A DNA stretch of 64,000 bases from Prevotella sp. tf2-5 (GTDB lineage: Bacteria; Bacteroidota; Bacteroidia; Bacteroidales; Bacteroidaceae), in assembly GCF_900115435.1 (NCBI RefSeq), contig NZ_FOWK01000002.1:1-64000 (forward strand), given 5' to 3'. The notes under the pieces were generated by a model. The model worked only from the letters and a program-made list of their open reading frames with translations. It was not told the DNA's origin and did no database searches. Positions 19,175-28,542 of the stretch are shown here, in pieces (position 1 is the first letter of the stretch; the number at the start of each line of letters is the position of its first letter). The translations under genes were made by a program, and so were the position numbers.

Positions 19175-19290
19175 ATGCCTTCTATCACTTGTTCGGATAT
19201 CTCCTATGGGGGTATTCCAATGTCTCCTATACTTTTGGGAGGTATTCCTTTACCCCCATAACAGGCATTGGCATAAAGCATAGAAGGCAT
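19175..19290. repeat. Nested inverted repeats in non-coding sequence
   Basis: The outer arms ATGCCTTCTAT (19175-19185) and ATAGAAGGCAT (19280-19290) are perfect. The inner arms TATGGGGGTA (19205-19214) and TACCCCCATA (19251-19260) are also perfect. GGTATTCC occurs twice in the same orientation between them. No ORF is present. It may be a structured RNA or the remains of a small repeat element. Confidence 0.5.
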
Positions 19291-19516
19291 TTGTATCAGG
19301 AAGCGCAAGAAAAAAAACGAAAAAGGGGAGGCATTCATCCACAAAATCACCAGAATGTGAAAGTGTGAAAATGTGATTTTGTGACTTTAAGCCGTTTTCG
19401 AGGTGCAAAGGGTAAGAAGTAATAATATTATTATTAATATATTAATTTAAATATTATGATAAATACAAATAAGGGATACCCTCTGTTTGCTGAGTTTGTG
19501 GGGTAGGAAATTCCTT

Positions 19517-19553
19517 AAATTCACAAAATCACAAATTCACAAAATCACAAATT
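19517..19553. repeat. 16-bp tandem repeat, two perfect copies
   Basis: AAATTCACAAAATCAC at 19517-19532 and again at 19533-19548, then a partial third copy. It lies in AT-rich intergenic sequence after the rearranged region. Apart from these repeats I see nothing in 19296-19632. Confidence 0.7.
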
Positions 19554-19632
19554 TGTCAAGAACAACCGTACTGTCAAGCAGATGCTGCAGTCACAATAAG
19601 GGACGTCAGCGCTTCATCATTTGCTTTCTCTT

Positions 19633-21336
19633 TTATCCCTCGACAATCTCCTTGGCGCGAGCCAGGGCGAGGTCGATGTGGTTACAGATGTTCTCCTCAC
19701 CGATGATGCGCTGGAAGTTATTGCGTTTGAGGACGGTCTCCACCTTCTCGTTGACACCAGAGAGGACGACGGTGATACCCTCCTTCTGACTCATCATACA
19801 CATGTTCTCGAGGTTGTGCAGTCCTGTGGAGTCGATGAAGGGAACTTTACGCATACGGATGATACGGACCTTCGGGTGTTTGCCATAGCGTGCCATGATA
19901 TCCTCGAAACGGTTGCCGGCACCAAAGAAGTAAGGACCGTTGATCTCATAGACCTCCACACCCTTGGGGATGGTGAGGTGCTCCAGGTTGCCACGCTCCA
20001 TATCCGCATCCTCGTTCAAGTCGATCTCCTTAAGGACGGCATGAACATCCGTCGTCTCTGCCATACGACGCATAAAGAGCAGACAGGCACAGATGAGTCC
20101 GAACTCGATGGCGACGGTGAGGTCGAAGATGATGGTGAGGAAGAATGTGAGCAGCAAGACGGTGATGTCGCTTTTCGGGTTGCGTAACATAGCGAGGAAA
20201 GAACGCCATCCACTCATACCATAAGAGACAACGACTAGTACGCCGGCAAGACATGCCATAGGGATATACTGGGCGAGGGGCATGAGGAACAGGAAGATGA
20301 GCGTCAGGACGGCGGCATGGATGATGCCAGCCACAGGGGTGCGTCCTCCATTGTTGATATTCGTCATCGTACGGGCGATGGCTCCTGTTGCGGGAATACC
20401 GCCGAAGAGGGGAGAGGCGATATTCGCGATACCTTGTCCGATAAGCTCTGTATTCGAGTTATGATGGTCACCGATGACACCATCCGCAACGGTAGCGGAG
20501 AGTAATGACTCGATGGCTCCCAGGACGGCAATGGTGACCGCGGGTCCTACCAGTCCCTTGATAGTCTCCCACGAGAGGGCTGGTACGACAGCACCAGGCA
20601 GTTGGGAGTTGATGCTGAAACGGTCGCCGATGGTCTCTATGGAGGTGACACCCGCATATTGTTTCAGTAATAAGGTGGCAATGGTAATGACGATGATTGC
20701 CACCAGAGAACCGGGAAGTGAGCGTAAGGGTGACAGACGGAACATCCGTGCCAGTATGGGCCAGGCGGCAATGATAACGACACTTGCCAGTCCCATGACG
20801 GCACTCCATGGGTCAATGTTCCCCAGGTTCGAGAAATAGGCTATCCATTTCTCCACGAAGTCGGTAGGTACCACATCCATCGTCATGCCGAAGAGGTCCT
20901 TGATCTGTGTGGTGAAGATCGTGACGGCAATACCGCTGGTAAAGCCCACGACGATAGGATAGGGGATGTATTTGATGATCGTTCCGAGTCGGAGCACACC
21001 TAACAGGATCAGGAAGACACCAGCCATCAGGGTGGCGATGGTCAGTCCCTGTATGCCATATTGTTGGATGATACCATAGACAATGACGATGAAGGCACCC
21101 GTGGGTCCTCCGATCTGTACCTTGCTGCCTCCAAACAATGAGATCATGAGTCCTGCCACAATGGCAGTGATGATACCTTTCTCAGGTGACACACCGCTGG
21201 CAATACCAAAGGCGATGGCGAGAGGGAGTGCCACGATACCCACAATGATACCCGCCATCAGGTCGGCGAGGAACGTCTTTTTGTCGTAATGCTTGATTGC
21301 CGAAAACATCTTCGGCTTGAAATCTAATGTCTTCAT
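19633..21336 (-). CDS. SulP-family anion transporter with STAS domain
   Basis: 567 residues from the ATG at 21336; the upstream frame start at 21402 lies before the promoter and is rejected. About ten to twelve membrane helices span residues 25-420, starting with GIIVGIVALPLAIAFGIASG and the SulP segment FGGSKVQIGGPTGAFIVIVY. The C-terminal STAS domain (about 445-560) has FIDSTGLHNLENMC. SulP proteins move sulfate, bicarbonate or other anions; the substrate is not decided here. A copy of its last 140 bases lies 1,011 bases downstream at 18625. Confidence 0.92.
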   Translation of the reverse strand: MKTLDFKPKMFSAIKHYDKKTFLADLMAGIIVGIVALPLAIAFGIASGVSPEKGIITAIVAGLMISLFGGSKVQIGGPTGAFIVIVYGIIQQYGIQGLTIATLMAGVFLILLGVLRLGTIIKYIPYPIVVGFTSGIAVTIFTTQIKDLFGMTMDVVPTDFVEKWIAYFSNLGNIDPWSAVMGLASVVIIAAWPILARMFRLSPLRSLPGSLVAIIVITIATLLLKQYAGVTSIETIGDRFSINSQLPGAVVPALSWETIKGLVGPAVTIAVLGAIESLLSATVADGVIGDHHNSNTELIGQGIANIASPLFGGIPATGAIARTMTNINNGGRTPVAGIIHAAVLTLIFLFLMPLAQYIPMACLAGVLVVVSYGMSGWRSFLAMLRNPKSDITVLLLTFFLTIIFDLTVAIEFGLICACLLFMRRMAETTDVHAVLKEIDLNEDADMERGNLEHLTIPKGVEVYEINGPYFFGAGNRFEDIMARYGKHPKVRIIRMRKVPFIDSTGLHNLENMCMMSQKEGITVVLSGVNEKVETVLKRNNFQRIIGEENICNHIDLALARAKEIVEG

Positions 21337-21361
21337 TATCCTAATTTTCGATTTTCGTGTA

Positions 21362-21369
21362 CAAAAGTA
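21362..21369 (-). promoter_or_regulatory. Promoter -7 box of sulP
   Basis: TACTTTTG on the minus strand, 26 bases before the ATG at 21336; it fixes the start choice. Confidence 0.55.
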
Positions 21370-21376
21370 TACAAAT

Positions 21377-21410
21377 AATATAAGGTGACAAAATAATGCC
21401 ACCTTATATT
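21377..21410 (-). terminator. Terminator of mscL
   Basis: Perfect 11-bp inverted repeat AATATAAGGTG/CACCTTATATT with AT-rich flanks, between the mscL stop and the sulP promoter. Confidence 0.6.
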
Positions 21411-21435
21411 ATAATAATTAGGTTAAATTCTTGAT

Positions 21436-21861
21436 TTATTTCAGCTTCAGCAGGTCGCGGATCTCTTCTAACAGCTCCTCCTGGGTTGGTCCTGCGGGAG
21501 CCTCGGGAGCTGGCTCTTCCTTCTTACGGTTCAGCTTGTTCATCGTCTTAATCATCAAGAAGATACAGAAAGCGATGATGATGAAGTCGATGATGTTCTG
21601 ACAGAACTGACCCCATGCAAACACGTTGGCACCAGCCTCCTGAGCGGCAGCCAGTGTAGCATACTCCTTGTCATCAGATAGGTTGACGAACAGGTTGGTG
21701 AAGTCGATGCCACCAGTGCAGAGACTGATAATAGGCATCAGCACGTCGGCTACCAAAGAAGAAACGATCTTACCAAAAGCACCGCCGATGATAACACCGA
21801 CTGCCATGTCCATCACGTTGCCCTTCATGGCAAACTCTTTGAATTCTTTTAAAAATCCCAT
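21436..21861 (-). CDS. mscL: Large-conductance mechanosensitive channel
   Basis: 141 residues, usual length. It opens under membrane tension to release solutes during osmotic downshock. The first helix is [20 protein letters not shown], followed by DVLMPIISL. The second is [20 protein letters not shown]. The cytoplasmic tail ([20 protein letters not shown]) ends in an amphipathic helix. It is a single gene with a terminator at 21377. No convincing promoter box was found in the AT-rich stretch upstream (21862-22019). Confidence 0.97.
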   Translation of the reverse strand: MGFLKEFKEFAMKGNVMDMAVGVIIGGAFGKIVSSLVADVLMPIISLCTGGIDFTNLFVNLSDDKEYATLAAAQEAGANVFAWGQFCQNIIDFIIIAFCIFLMIKTMNKLNRKKEEPAPEAPAGPTQEELLEEIRDLLKLK

Positions 21862-22019
21862 AATCTTAGCTTTTAATGTTTAACTATAATGTTTAAATTG
21901 TAATCTACATTTTACAATCTCAGACTATCGTCCTTGATTTATCTCATTTTTAATGTTTAATGTCAAATCTTTAATCTTAATTAAGATACAAATCAAGTGC
22001 AAATATAGATATTTTTTCG

Positions 22020-22027
22020 TAACTTTG
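22020..22027 (+). promoter_or_regulatory. Promoter -7 box of gapA
   Basis: TAACTTTG, 51 bases before the ATG at 22079. The bases upstream are A/T-rich without a clear -33 TTTG. Confidence 0.55.
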
Positions 22028-22078
22028 TGCCCGAAAAAGGAAAAAATTTTAATAAACCCTTTAAATAATTAAGTAAAA

Positions 22079-23104
22079 ATGACAAAAGTAGCAATTAACG
22101 GTTTCGGCCGTATCGGTCGCCTCGCATTCCGTCAGATGTTCGAGGCTGAAGGTTATGAGGTAGTAGCTATCAACGACTTGACAAGCCCAAAGATGCTTGC
22201 TCATCTGTTGAAGTATGACACCGCTCAGGGTGGTTTCTGTGGCAAGTTCGGTGAGAACAAGCACACTGTAGACTGCACAGAGAACTCTATCATCGTTGAT
22301 GGTAAGGAGATCACTATCTATGCTGTTCCTAACGCTGCTGAGCTGCCTTGGGGTAAGCTGGACGTAGACGTTGTCCTGGAGTGCACAGGTTTCTATACTT
22401 CTAAGGAGAAGGCTTCTGCTCACCTGACCGCTGGTGCCAAGAAGGTTGTTATCTCTGCTCCTGCTGGTAACGATCTGCCTACTATCGTATACAACGTTAA
22501 CCACAAGACTTTGACTCCTGCTGACACCGTTATCTCTGCAGCTTCTTGCACCACTAACTGTCTGGCTCCTATGACAAAGGCTCTGAACGACTTCGCTCCT
22601 ATCCAGAGCGGTATCATGACAACTGTTCACGCTTACACTGGTGACCAGATGATCCTGGACGGTCCTCAGCGCAAGGGTGATGTTCAGCGTGCACGTGCTG
22701 GTGCTCAGAACATCGTTCCTAACTCAACTGGTGCTGCTAAGGCTATCGGTCTGGTTATTCCTGAGCTGAACGGTAAGCTGATCGGTGCTGCTCAGCGCGT
22801 TCCAACTCCTACAGGTTCTACCACTATCCTGCACGCTGTTGTTAAGGGTGAGGTTACTGTTGAGGGTATCAACGCTGCTATGAAGGCTGCTACCAACGAG
22901 AGCTTCGGTTACACTGAGGAGAAGCTTGTTTCAAGCGATATCATCGGTATGAAGTTCGGTTCACTCTTCGACGCTAACCAGACCATGGTTTCTAAGATGG
23001 GTGACGGTAACTCTCTCGTACAGGTTGTTGCTTGGTACGACAATGAGAACTCTTACACTTCTCAGATGGTTCGTACTATCAAGTACCTCGCAGAACTCAA
23101 ATAA
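22079..23104 (+). CDS. gapA: Glyceraldehyde-3-phosphate dehydrogenase
   Basis: 341 residues; the glycolytic oxidation of glyceraldehyde 3-phosphate with NAD and phosphate. The NAD-binding start is [15 protein letters not shown], the active-site Cys lies in [12 protein letters not shown], and the C-terminal catalytic part ends in [20 protein letters not shown]. Codon use is strongly biased (many GCT, CTG, AAG), as expected for a very highly expressed gene and different from its neighbours. It is a single gene with its own promoter and terminator. Confidence 0.98.
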   Translation: MTKVAINGFGRIGRLAFRQMFEAEGYEVVAINDLTSPKMLAHLLKYDTAQGGFCGKFGENKHTVDCTENSIIVDGKEITIYAVPNAAELPWGKLDVDVVLECTGFYTSKEKASAHLTAGAKKVVISAPAGNDLPTIVYNVNHKTLTPADTVISAASCTTNCLAPMTKALNDFAPIQSGIMTTVHAYTGDQMILDGPQRKGDVQRARAGAQNIVPNSTGAAKAIGLVIPELNGKLIGAAQRVPTPTGSTTILHAVVKGEVTVEGINAAMKAATNESFGYTEEKLVSSDIIGMKFGSLFDANQTMVSKMGDGNSLVQVVAWYDNENSYTSQMVRTIKYLAELK

Positions 23105-23210
23105 GCAGCGAGAGCAGACGAAAGCTCGCTTTCAGTATGCCGAGTCGCGTATCTGCGTCGACGAAGTCAACTGAAATAATCGCAATTGATAATTGACAAT
23201 TGAAAATAAA

Positions 23211-23239
23211 AGCTGTCCGATTTTGTCGGACGGCTTTTT
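23211..23239 (+). terminator. Terminator of gapA
   Basis: Stem AGC-GTCCGA with TCGGAC-GCT around loop TTTTG, then seven T. About 105 bases of non-coding sequence with weaker hairpins lie between the gapA stop and this stem. Confidence 0.85.
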
Positions 23240-23252
23240 TTATGTATTTTTG
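23222..23252 (+). promoter_or_regulatory. Promoter of luxS
   Basis: TATTTTTG at 23245-23252 with TTTG at 23222-23225, 19 bases apart. The -33 box lies in the loop of the gapA terminator. It makes ATG 23278 the start and excludes the frame start at 23200. Confidence 0.5.
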
Positions 23253-23277
23253 CACACAGAACCAAAAAACAAAACAG

Positions 23278-23772
23278 ATGGAAGTTATTCAGAGTTTTAC
23301 TATTGACCACACTCGTTTGAAACCAGGTATCTATCTCTCAAGGGATGACAAACGGTTCAGGACCTTCGACCTCCGTATCACGGAACCGAACAAGGAACCG
23401 GCAGTGGCGCCTGCCGCCATGCATAGTATCGAGCATCTGATGGCGACATGGTTTCGCAACTCACAGGTGAAAGACGATGTGGTGTATGTCGGTCCGATGG
23501 GCTGTATGACGGGTATGTATATCGTTATGACGGGTGATTATAATGTCCTTGACATGAGGGAGTTGACAATCCAATGCTTGGAATGGATACTGACACAGGA
23601 TGAGGTACCCGCTACCACCCCAGAGACTTGTGGTAACTATCTGCTCCATGACTTGCCGATGTGTAAGTGGGAGTGTAAGAGGTATCTGCAACGGTTGCAG
23701 AATGATTTCCATTGTGAGTATAATCAGTTGGAGGTAAGACTTGCTGACGGCAAGGTCTTTGCCGATGCATAA
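23278..23772 (+). CDS. luxS: S-ribosylhomocysteine lyase
   Basis: 164 residues; splits S-ribosylhomocysteine to homocysteine and the AI-2 precursor, part of the activated methyl cycle. The metal ligands are visible: HSIEH near residue 48 and the Cys in TCGNYLLHDL. The catalytic Cys lies in PMGCMTGMY; the usual motif is GCRTGFY, so Arg is replaced by Met here. The gene lies six bases before miaA and may be co-transcribed with it and the lipid-kinase gene. Confidence 0.95.
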   Translation: MEVIQSFTIDHTRLKPGIYLSRDDKRFRTFDLRITEPNKEPAVAPAAMHSIEHLMATWFRNSQVKDDVVYVGPMGCMTGMYIVMTGDYNVLDMRELTIQCLEWILTQDEVPATTPETCGNYLLHDLPMCKWECKRYLQRLQNDFHCEYNQLEVRLADGKVFADA

Positions 23773-23778
23773 ACAGTC

Positions 23779-24720
23779 ATGATGGCAAAGCAGATGATCA
23801 CCATACTTGGTCCTACAGCCAGTGGTAAGACTCCATTGGCGGCGGCACTGGCGGAGAAGGTTGGTGGAGAGATTATCTCCGCGGACTCCCGTCAGGTGTA
23901 TCGTCGTATGGACATCGGTACGGGAAAGGATTTGGGAGATTATATATTAAAGATTAAAGATGAAATAGTAAAGATCCCCTATCATCTGATTGACATCTGT
24001 GAGCCTGGTACGAAATACAACCTCTTCCAATATCAGCAGGATTTCTATGATGCCTATCAGGATATCTGCCGTCGTGGGGTGGTCCCCATCCTCTGTGGGG
24101 GTACAGGGCTTTATATAGAGGCGGTATTGAAAGGTTATAAACTATCACCGGTCCCTCAGAATCCTGAGTTGCGCCAACGTCTGGAAAGCAAATCGTTGGA
24201 GGAGTTGACAGAAATGTTAGTGGAGCTGAAGGAGAAAAACGGTTCTAATATGCATAACAAGACGGATGTGGACTCCTGTCAGCGTGCTATCCGAGCCATA
24301 GAGATCGAGACTTATAACCTGGAACATCCCATGCCCAGGAGGGAACTGCCTCCTGTTGACTCACTCATTGTCGGTGTCCATATCGACAGGGAGCAGCGCC
24401 GTGAGAAAATCAGCCGACGACTGAAAGCGCGACTGGAGGAGGGGATGATTGATGAGGTCAAGGCATTACTGGCAGAAGGAATCCCGTCAGAGGACCTGCT
24501 CTATTATGGACTGGAATATAAATTTGTGACTGAATATATTATCGGTAATACAACCTATGACGAGATGTTCCAACATCTGGAGATAGCCATTCATCAGTTT
24601 GCCAAGCGACAGATGACATGGTTCAGGGGAATGGAGCGTCGTGGTTTCAAAATTCATTGGATTGATGCGATGCAGCCGATGGATGATAAAGTGAAGGAGA
24701 TATTAGCACTATGGCAGTAG
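23779..24720 (+). CDS. miaA: tRNA dimethylallyltransferase
   Basis: 313 residues; adds the dimethylallyl group to A37 of tRNAs that read codons starting with U. The P-loop is ILGPTASGKTPLAAALAE, followed by SADSRQVYRRMDIGTGK, GGTGLYIEAVLKG, and the QFAKRQMTWFRGMERR segment. It starts six bases after luxS and overlaps the next gene by ten bases. Many Bacteroidetes have two MiaA paralogues; which one this is cannot be told from the window. Confidence 0.95.
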   Translation: MMAKQMITILGPTASGKTPLAAALAEKVGGEIISADSRQVYRRMDIGTGKDLGDYILKIKDEIVKIPYHLIDICEPGTKYNLFQYQQDFYDAYQDICRRGVVPILCGGTGLYIEAVLKGYKLSPVPQNPELRQRLESKSLEELTEMLVELKEKNGSNMHNKTDVDSCQRAIRAIEIETYNLEHPMPRRELPPVDSLIVGVHIDREQRREKISRRLKARLEEGMIDEVKALLAEGIPSEDLLYYGLEYKFVTEYIIGNTTYDEMFQHLEIAIHQFAKRQMTWFRGMERRGFKIHWIDAMQPMDDKVKEILALWQ

Positions 24721-25637
24721 AAGAGACAAGATGGGGTATCTTATATTGTCCCAAGGGACGATCCAGTAAGCAACGTGAGAAAATCCAAGCGGTGTTGGAT
24801 GAGCGTCATGTCCAATATGACTTTGTGCAGAGTGAGACTTCGGACAGTGTGGAACGGTTGATGTTGATGCTGATACATAATGGCTATAAGACGATTATCG
24901 TGATGGGGGGGGACTCTGCCTTGAACGATGCTGTCAACTGTCTGATGCAGGTGGAGAAACAGGTTCGTGACACCATTGCCTTGGGAGTGATTCCCAATGG
25001 TGTGATGAACGACTTCGCCCGCTACTGGGATTTCAAGGAGGGTAATATGGAACAGACGGTCGACTGGCTGATAAAGCGTCGTGTCCGTCCTGTTGACTTG
25101 GGATGTATACGTTATACCAATAAGAAAGGAGAGAAATGTAACCGTTATTTCCTGAATTGTGTTAATGTCGGATTGATCGCTGATGTGATGAATATGCGAC
25201 GACAGACCCGTTCGATGCTGGGGTCGCGTACCTTGTCCTTTATCGTCTCTGTCTTCCTGATGATCTTTCACCGTATGGACTATAAGATGAATGTGAAGAT
25301 CAATTCTGATGTCATCAACCGTAAGGTGATGACGATGTGTGTGGGAAGCGGACCGGGATACGGACAGACTCCTAATGCTGTCCCCTATAACGGACTCCTC
25401 GACGTGTCTGTGGTCTATCATACAGGACTTTTGCAAGTCTTTGCCGGTCTGTGGCTGTTGTTAACGGGACGCTTCCTTAACCATCGTAGTGTGCATCCCT
25501 ACCGAACCCGTGAGGTGAGGATAGAAGAGGCGAAGCATGCCTTGGTGAGTATTGACGGCAGACTGATGGGTACTCCCGTCGGGGCATACTATATAGACGT
25601 GGAGCAGGAAGTCATTCAATTCCTGATCCCAGATTAA
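24711..25637 (+). CDS. Diacylglycerol/sphingosine-kinase-family lipid kinase
   Basis: 308 residues. The nucleotide-binding motif VMGGDSALNDAVNCLMQ corresponds to GGDGTxNEV of DagK/YegS kinases, followed by GVIPNGVMNDFARYW and the C-terminal beta domain (CVGSGPGYGQTPNAVPYNG, then LVSIDGRLMGTPV). It probably phosphorylates a diacylglycerol or sphingoid lipid at the membrane. In the motif the usual Gly-Thr is Ser-Ala, so activity should be tested. It overlaps miaA by ten bases, and its stop overlaps the convergent regulator by four. Confidence 0.85.
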   Translation: MAVEETRWGILYCPKGRSSKQREKIQAVLDERHVQYDFVQSETSDSVERLMLMLIHNGYKTIIVMGGDSALNDAVNCLMQVEKQVRDTIALGVIPNGVMNDFARYWDFKEGNMEQTVDWLIKRRVRPVDLGCIRYTNKKGEKCNRYFLNCVNVGLIADVMNMRRQTRSMLGSRTLSFIVSVFLMIFHRMDYKMNVKINSDVINRKVMTMCVGSGPGYGQTPNAVPYNGLLDVSVVYHTGLLQVFAGLWLLLTGRFLNHRSVHPYRTREVRIEEAKHALVSIDGRLMGTPVGAYYIDVEQEVIQFLIPD

Positions 25638-26341
25638 CCGTTCTTGGAGATTTTCAATAACTTGGGCTCGTCAAGTAAGATGATACTTTTGCCGTCAATG
25701 GAGATCAGCTCTTCTGAGGCAAAAGCGGAGAGGGTGCGAATGGCGTTGCTCGTCGTCATGTTCGAAAGGTTGGCAAGGTCTTCACGACTCAGACAGATGG
25801 ATAATGTCTTGCCATCTTCCTCTGTACCATATTTGTTCTTCAGTCGGAGCAATGCCTCGGCGAGTCGTCCCCGGATATGCTTTTGAGTGAGATTGACGGT
25901 CTGTTCGTCCGCATGACCTAACAGGCTCGCCAGTTGCTTGATAAAGTAAATGGCAACATCATTGTTGTCCCGGATAATCGTCTTGATGACAGGGAGCGGG
26001 ATCTGGCAGACCGTTGCCGTATCAAAAGCGGCGGAGGATGTGCTGTAGTGGTCACCGACAAAGCCTGCGCGATAGCCGAAGAAACCCTGTGGCTTTGCCA
26101 TGCGTACAATCTGTGGACGACCACCTATTCCTTCCTTAAAGATTTTTACTTTGCCCTTGACAAGACAGAAAAGGTGTTCAGGGGTTTCCTTCTCGTGATA
26201 GATGAATTCACTCTTCTTGAATCTCTCCAATGAGACGTGTTTCATCAAGAAAAGTTGCTGCTCCTCTGTGAGAAGTTCCCAAAGGTCTTTCATCGCTTGT
26301 CTAATCTGGTCCTTTTCTGTATCTTTTCCTACTATGAACAT
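25634..26341 (-). CDS. Crp/Fnr-family transcriptional regulator
   Basis: 235 residues. The N-terminal cyclic-nucleotide-binding fold covers about 30-130 (EFIYHEKETPEHLFCLVKGK, then FGYRAGFVGDHYSTSSAAFD). The C-terminal Crp-type winged helix covers about 155-225 (LSICLSREDLANLSNMTTSN, then AIRTLSAF). No N-terminal cysteine cluster is present, so it is not an iron-sulfur Fnr. The effector is unknown. It is divergent from the glycogen operon with 201 bases between, so it could control that operon as well as itself. Confidence 0.88.
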   Translation of the reverse strand: MFIVGKDTEKDQIRQAMKDLWELLTEEQQLFLMKHVSLERFKKSEFIYHEKETPEHLFCLVKGKVKIFKEGIGGRPQIVRMAKPQGFFGYRAGFVGDHYSTSSAAFDTATVCQIPLPVIKTIIRDNNDVAIYFIKQLASLLGHADEQTVNLTQKHIRGRLAEALLRLKNKYGTEEDGKTLSICLSREDLANLSNMTTSNAIRTLSAFASEELISIDGKSIILLDEPKLLKISKNG

Positions 26342-26366
26342 AAGGTGTCAACTATCATTAGCGGTG

Positions 26367-26374
26367 CAAAAGTA
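26367..26374 (-). promoter_or_regulatory. Promoter -7 box of the Crp-like gene
   Basis: TACTTTTG on the minus strand, 25 bases before the ATG at 26341. Confidence 0.55.
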
Positions 26375-26467
26375 ATAAAAAAGGCTAAACTGACAATGCT
26401 TTTGTTGTAAAGAATCTTCCACTTCACATAAAAAACAAAGGTTTTTACAAAAAAAAACTCTTTTTAT

Positions 26468-26498
26468 TTTGTAGTCACAGTGAAATTGTGTACTTTTG
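26468..26498 (+). promoter_or_regulatory. Promoter of the glycogen operon
   Basis: TTTG at 26468-26471, 19 bases, then TACTTTTG at 26491-26498. The leader is about 40 bases and ends ATAGGAACTATG, in which the last three bases are the start codon. Confidence 0.65.
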
Positions 26499-26542
26499 GG
26501 AATTGAAAACAAATCTAAAACGAAAACCTTAAAATAGGAACT

Positions 26543-28525
26543 ATGAGTTATTTGCGATTAGAAAAAGCTGTAATGACTAACCTGGAGGAGTCCCTCCGTC
26601 GTGAATTACTTCGGACAAACCGTTCTGGTGCCTATAGCAGTTCAACGCTTGTCGACTGCAATACGCGTAAGTATCATGGTTTGCTCGTTGTTCCCGTTCC
26701 AGAACTTGATGATGAGAATCATGTGCTCTTGTCATCGCTTGACTGTACGGTAATTCAGCACGGCGCTGAGTTTAATCTCGGACTCCATAAATATCAGGGA
26801 AACAATTTCAGCCCGAAAGGTCACAAGTACATCCGGGAGTTTACTTGTGATGTGGTGCCTACTACACTTTATCGTGTTGGTGGCGTGTTATTAAAGAGGG
26901 AGACTATCTTCCAGTGTTATGAGGATCGTATCTTGATTCGTTATACCTTGGAGGATGCTCATTCCGCTACGACGTTGCGATTCCGTCCGTTCCTCGCCTT
27001 CCGCTCTGTAAGGCAGTTTACGCATGAGAATTCAACGGCATCTCGTGAGTATCATGAGGTGGATAATGGTATCAAGACCTGTATGTATGCTGGTTATCCA
27101 GACCTCTACATGCAGTTCAATAAGAAAAACGAGTTCGTATTCCAGCCAGATTGGTATCGTGGCGTGGAGTATCCGAAAGAGCAGGAGCGTGGTTATGCCT
27201 CTAATGAGGATCTTTATGTTCCAGGCTATTTTGAAGTGTCCATCAAGAAGGGTGAGAGTATCATCTTTGCCGCTTCTACGAAGGAAATTAAGAGTAATAG
27301 CCTGAAGAGTCTGTTCCAAAAGGAGATTGATGTACGTCAGCCTCGTGATAACTTCTATCACTGTCTGGTTGCCGCAGCCCATCAGTTCCACTTCCGCGAT
27401 CGTCGTAGTGGCAGTTCCGCAGAAGAGCTTGACGACAGTGATGATCGTTACCTGCTGGCAGGTTATCCTTGGTTCAAGGCACGTGCCCGTGATACGTTTA
27501 TCGCATTGCCAGGCTTGACTCTCGCTATTGGTGAGCAGGACTATTTCGAGCATGTGATGAAGACGGCAGAGAAGGGGCTCCGTGAGTTTATGGAGGACAA
27601 ACCTCTCAGTGTGAAGATCTACGAGATAGAGCATCCGGATGTTCCTCTGTGGGCAATCTGGGCTATCCAGCAATATACCAAGGATGCCGGAAAGGAAAAG
27701 GGGTATAAGATGTATGGAAAACTAGTCCGTGATATCGTAGAGTATGTCATCAAGGGTGGTAATCCAACGATGCGTCTGGATGATAACGGACTGCTTTATG
27801 CGAATGGTCGCGACAAGGCGATCACATGGATGAACTCCACCGCTAACGGTCATCCTGTCGTCCCCCGTTCTGGCTATATCGTAGAGTTCAATGCCTTGTG
27901 GTATAACGCCCTGAAGTTCTGCGCTTCCTTGGAAGAGGAGTTCGGCGATAAGAAATTCGCAGCGAAACTGGAGGAACGTTCTGAGACTTGCAAGGTGTCG
28001 TTCGTGGATACTTTCCTCAACGAATATGGCTATCTGCTTGACTATGTAGATGGCAATATGATGGACTGGAGTGTTCGTCCGAATATGATCTTCCCTGTAG
28101 CCTTTGACTATTCTCCATTGTCACAGGAACAGAAGAAGAGCGTTTTGGATGTCTGCACCCGTGAGTTGCTGACACCGAAGGGACTTCGCTCACTGTCTCC
28201 GAAGAGTGGTGGTTACAACCCGATGTATGTCGGTCCGCAGACTCAGCGTGACTATGCATACCATCAGGGTACAGCATGGCCCTGGCTCGGTGGATTCTAT
28301 ATGGAGGCCTGTCTGAAGATTTACAAGCGCACACGTTTGAGTTTTGTGGAGCGTCAGATGGTAGGCTACGAGGATGAGATCAACTATCACGCACTGGGAA
28401 CCATCAGTGAGCTGTTCGACGGTAACCCGCCATTCCATGGACGTGGCGCTATGGCATTTGCCATGAATGTCGCTGAGATCCTGCGTACGTTGAAACTGTT
28501 GGAGAAATATACTTATCAAAAGTAA
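26543..28525 (+). CDS. Glycogen debranching enzyme (amylo-alpha-1,6-glucosidase)
   Basis: 660 residues. An N-terminal GDE beta domain (about 1-290, with LLRTNRSGAYSSSTLVDCNT and RKYHGLLVVP) precedes a six-hairpin catalytic domain. The catalytic domain has LAGYPWFKARARDTFIALPG near residues 310-330, the SGYIVEFNALWYNAL stretch, and HQGTAWPWLGGFYMEA. It removes alpha-1,6 branches from glycogen or starch-derived dextrins. It is first of a three-gene operon with a synthase and a GH57 enzyme. No signal peptide, so cytoplasmic. Confidence 0.93.
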   Translation: MSYLRLEKAVMTNLEESLRRELLRTNRSGAYSSSTLVDCNTRKYHGLLVVPVPELDDENHVLLSSLDCTVIQHGAEFNLGLHKYQGNNFSPKGHKYIREFTCDVVPTTLYRVGGVLLKRETIFQCYEDRILIRYTLEDAHSATTLRFRPFLAFRSVRQFTHENSTASREYHEVDNGIKTCMYAGYPDLYMQFNKKNEFVFQPDWYRGVEYPKEQERGYASNEDLYVPGYFEVSIKKGESIIFAASTKEIKSNSLKSLFQKEIDVRQPRDNFYHCLVAAAHQFHFRDRRSGSSAEELDDSDDRYLLAGYPWFKARARDTFIALPGLTLAIGEQDYFEHVMKTAEKGLREFMEDKPLSVKIYEIEHPDVPLWAIWAIQQYTKDAGKEKGYKMYGKLVRDIVEYVIKGGNPTMRLDDNGLLYANGRDKAITWMNSTANGHPVVPRSGYIVEFNALWYNALKFCASLEEEFGDKKFAAKLEERSETCKVSFVDTFLNEYGYLLDYVDGNMMDWSVRPNMIFPVAFDYSPLSQEQKKSVLDVCTRELLTPKGLRSLSPKSGGYNPMYVGPQTQRDYAYHQGTAWPWLGGFYMEACLKIYKRTRLSFVERQMVGYEDEINYHALGTISELFDGNPPFHGRGAMAFAMNVAEILRTLKLLEKYTYQK

Positions 28526-28542
28526 AATAGGAGGAGAAGACT

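Noticed and set aside
18625..19632. Insertion sequence or prophage remnant as cause of the rearrangement
   Set aside because: No transposase or integrase fragment, terminal inverted repeats with target duplication, or phage gene was found.
23320..23772. Loss of LuxS function because of the Met in GCMTGMY
   Set aside because: The metal ligands and catalytic Cys are all present, so the change alone does not show inactivity.
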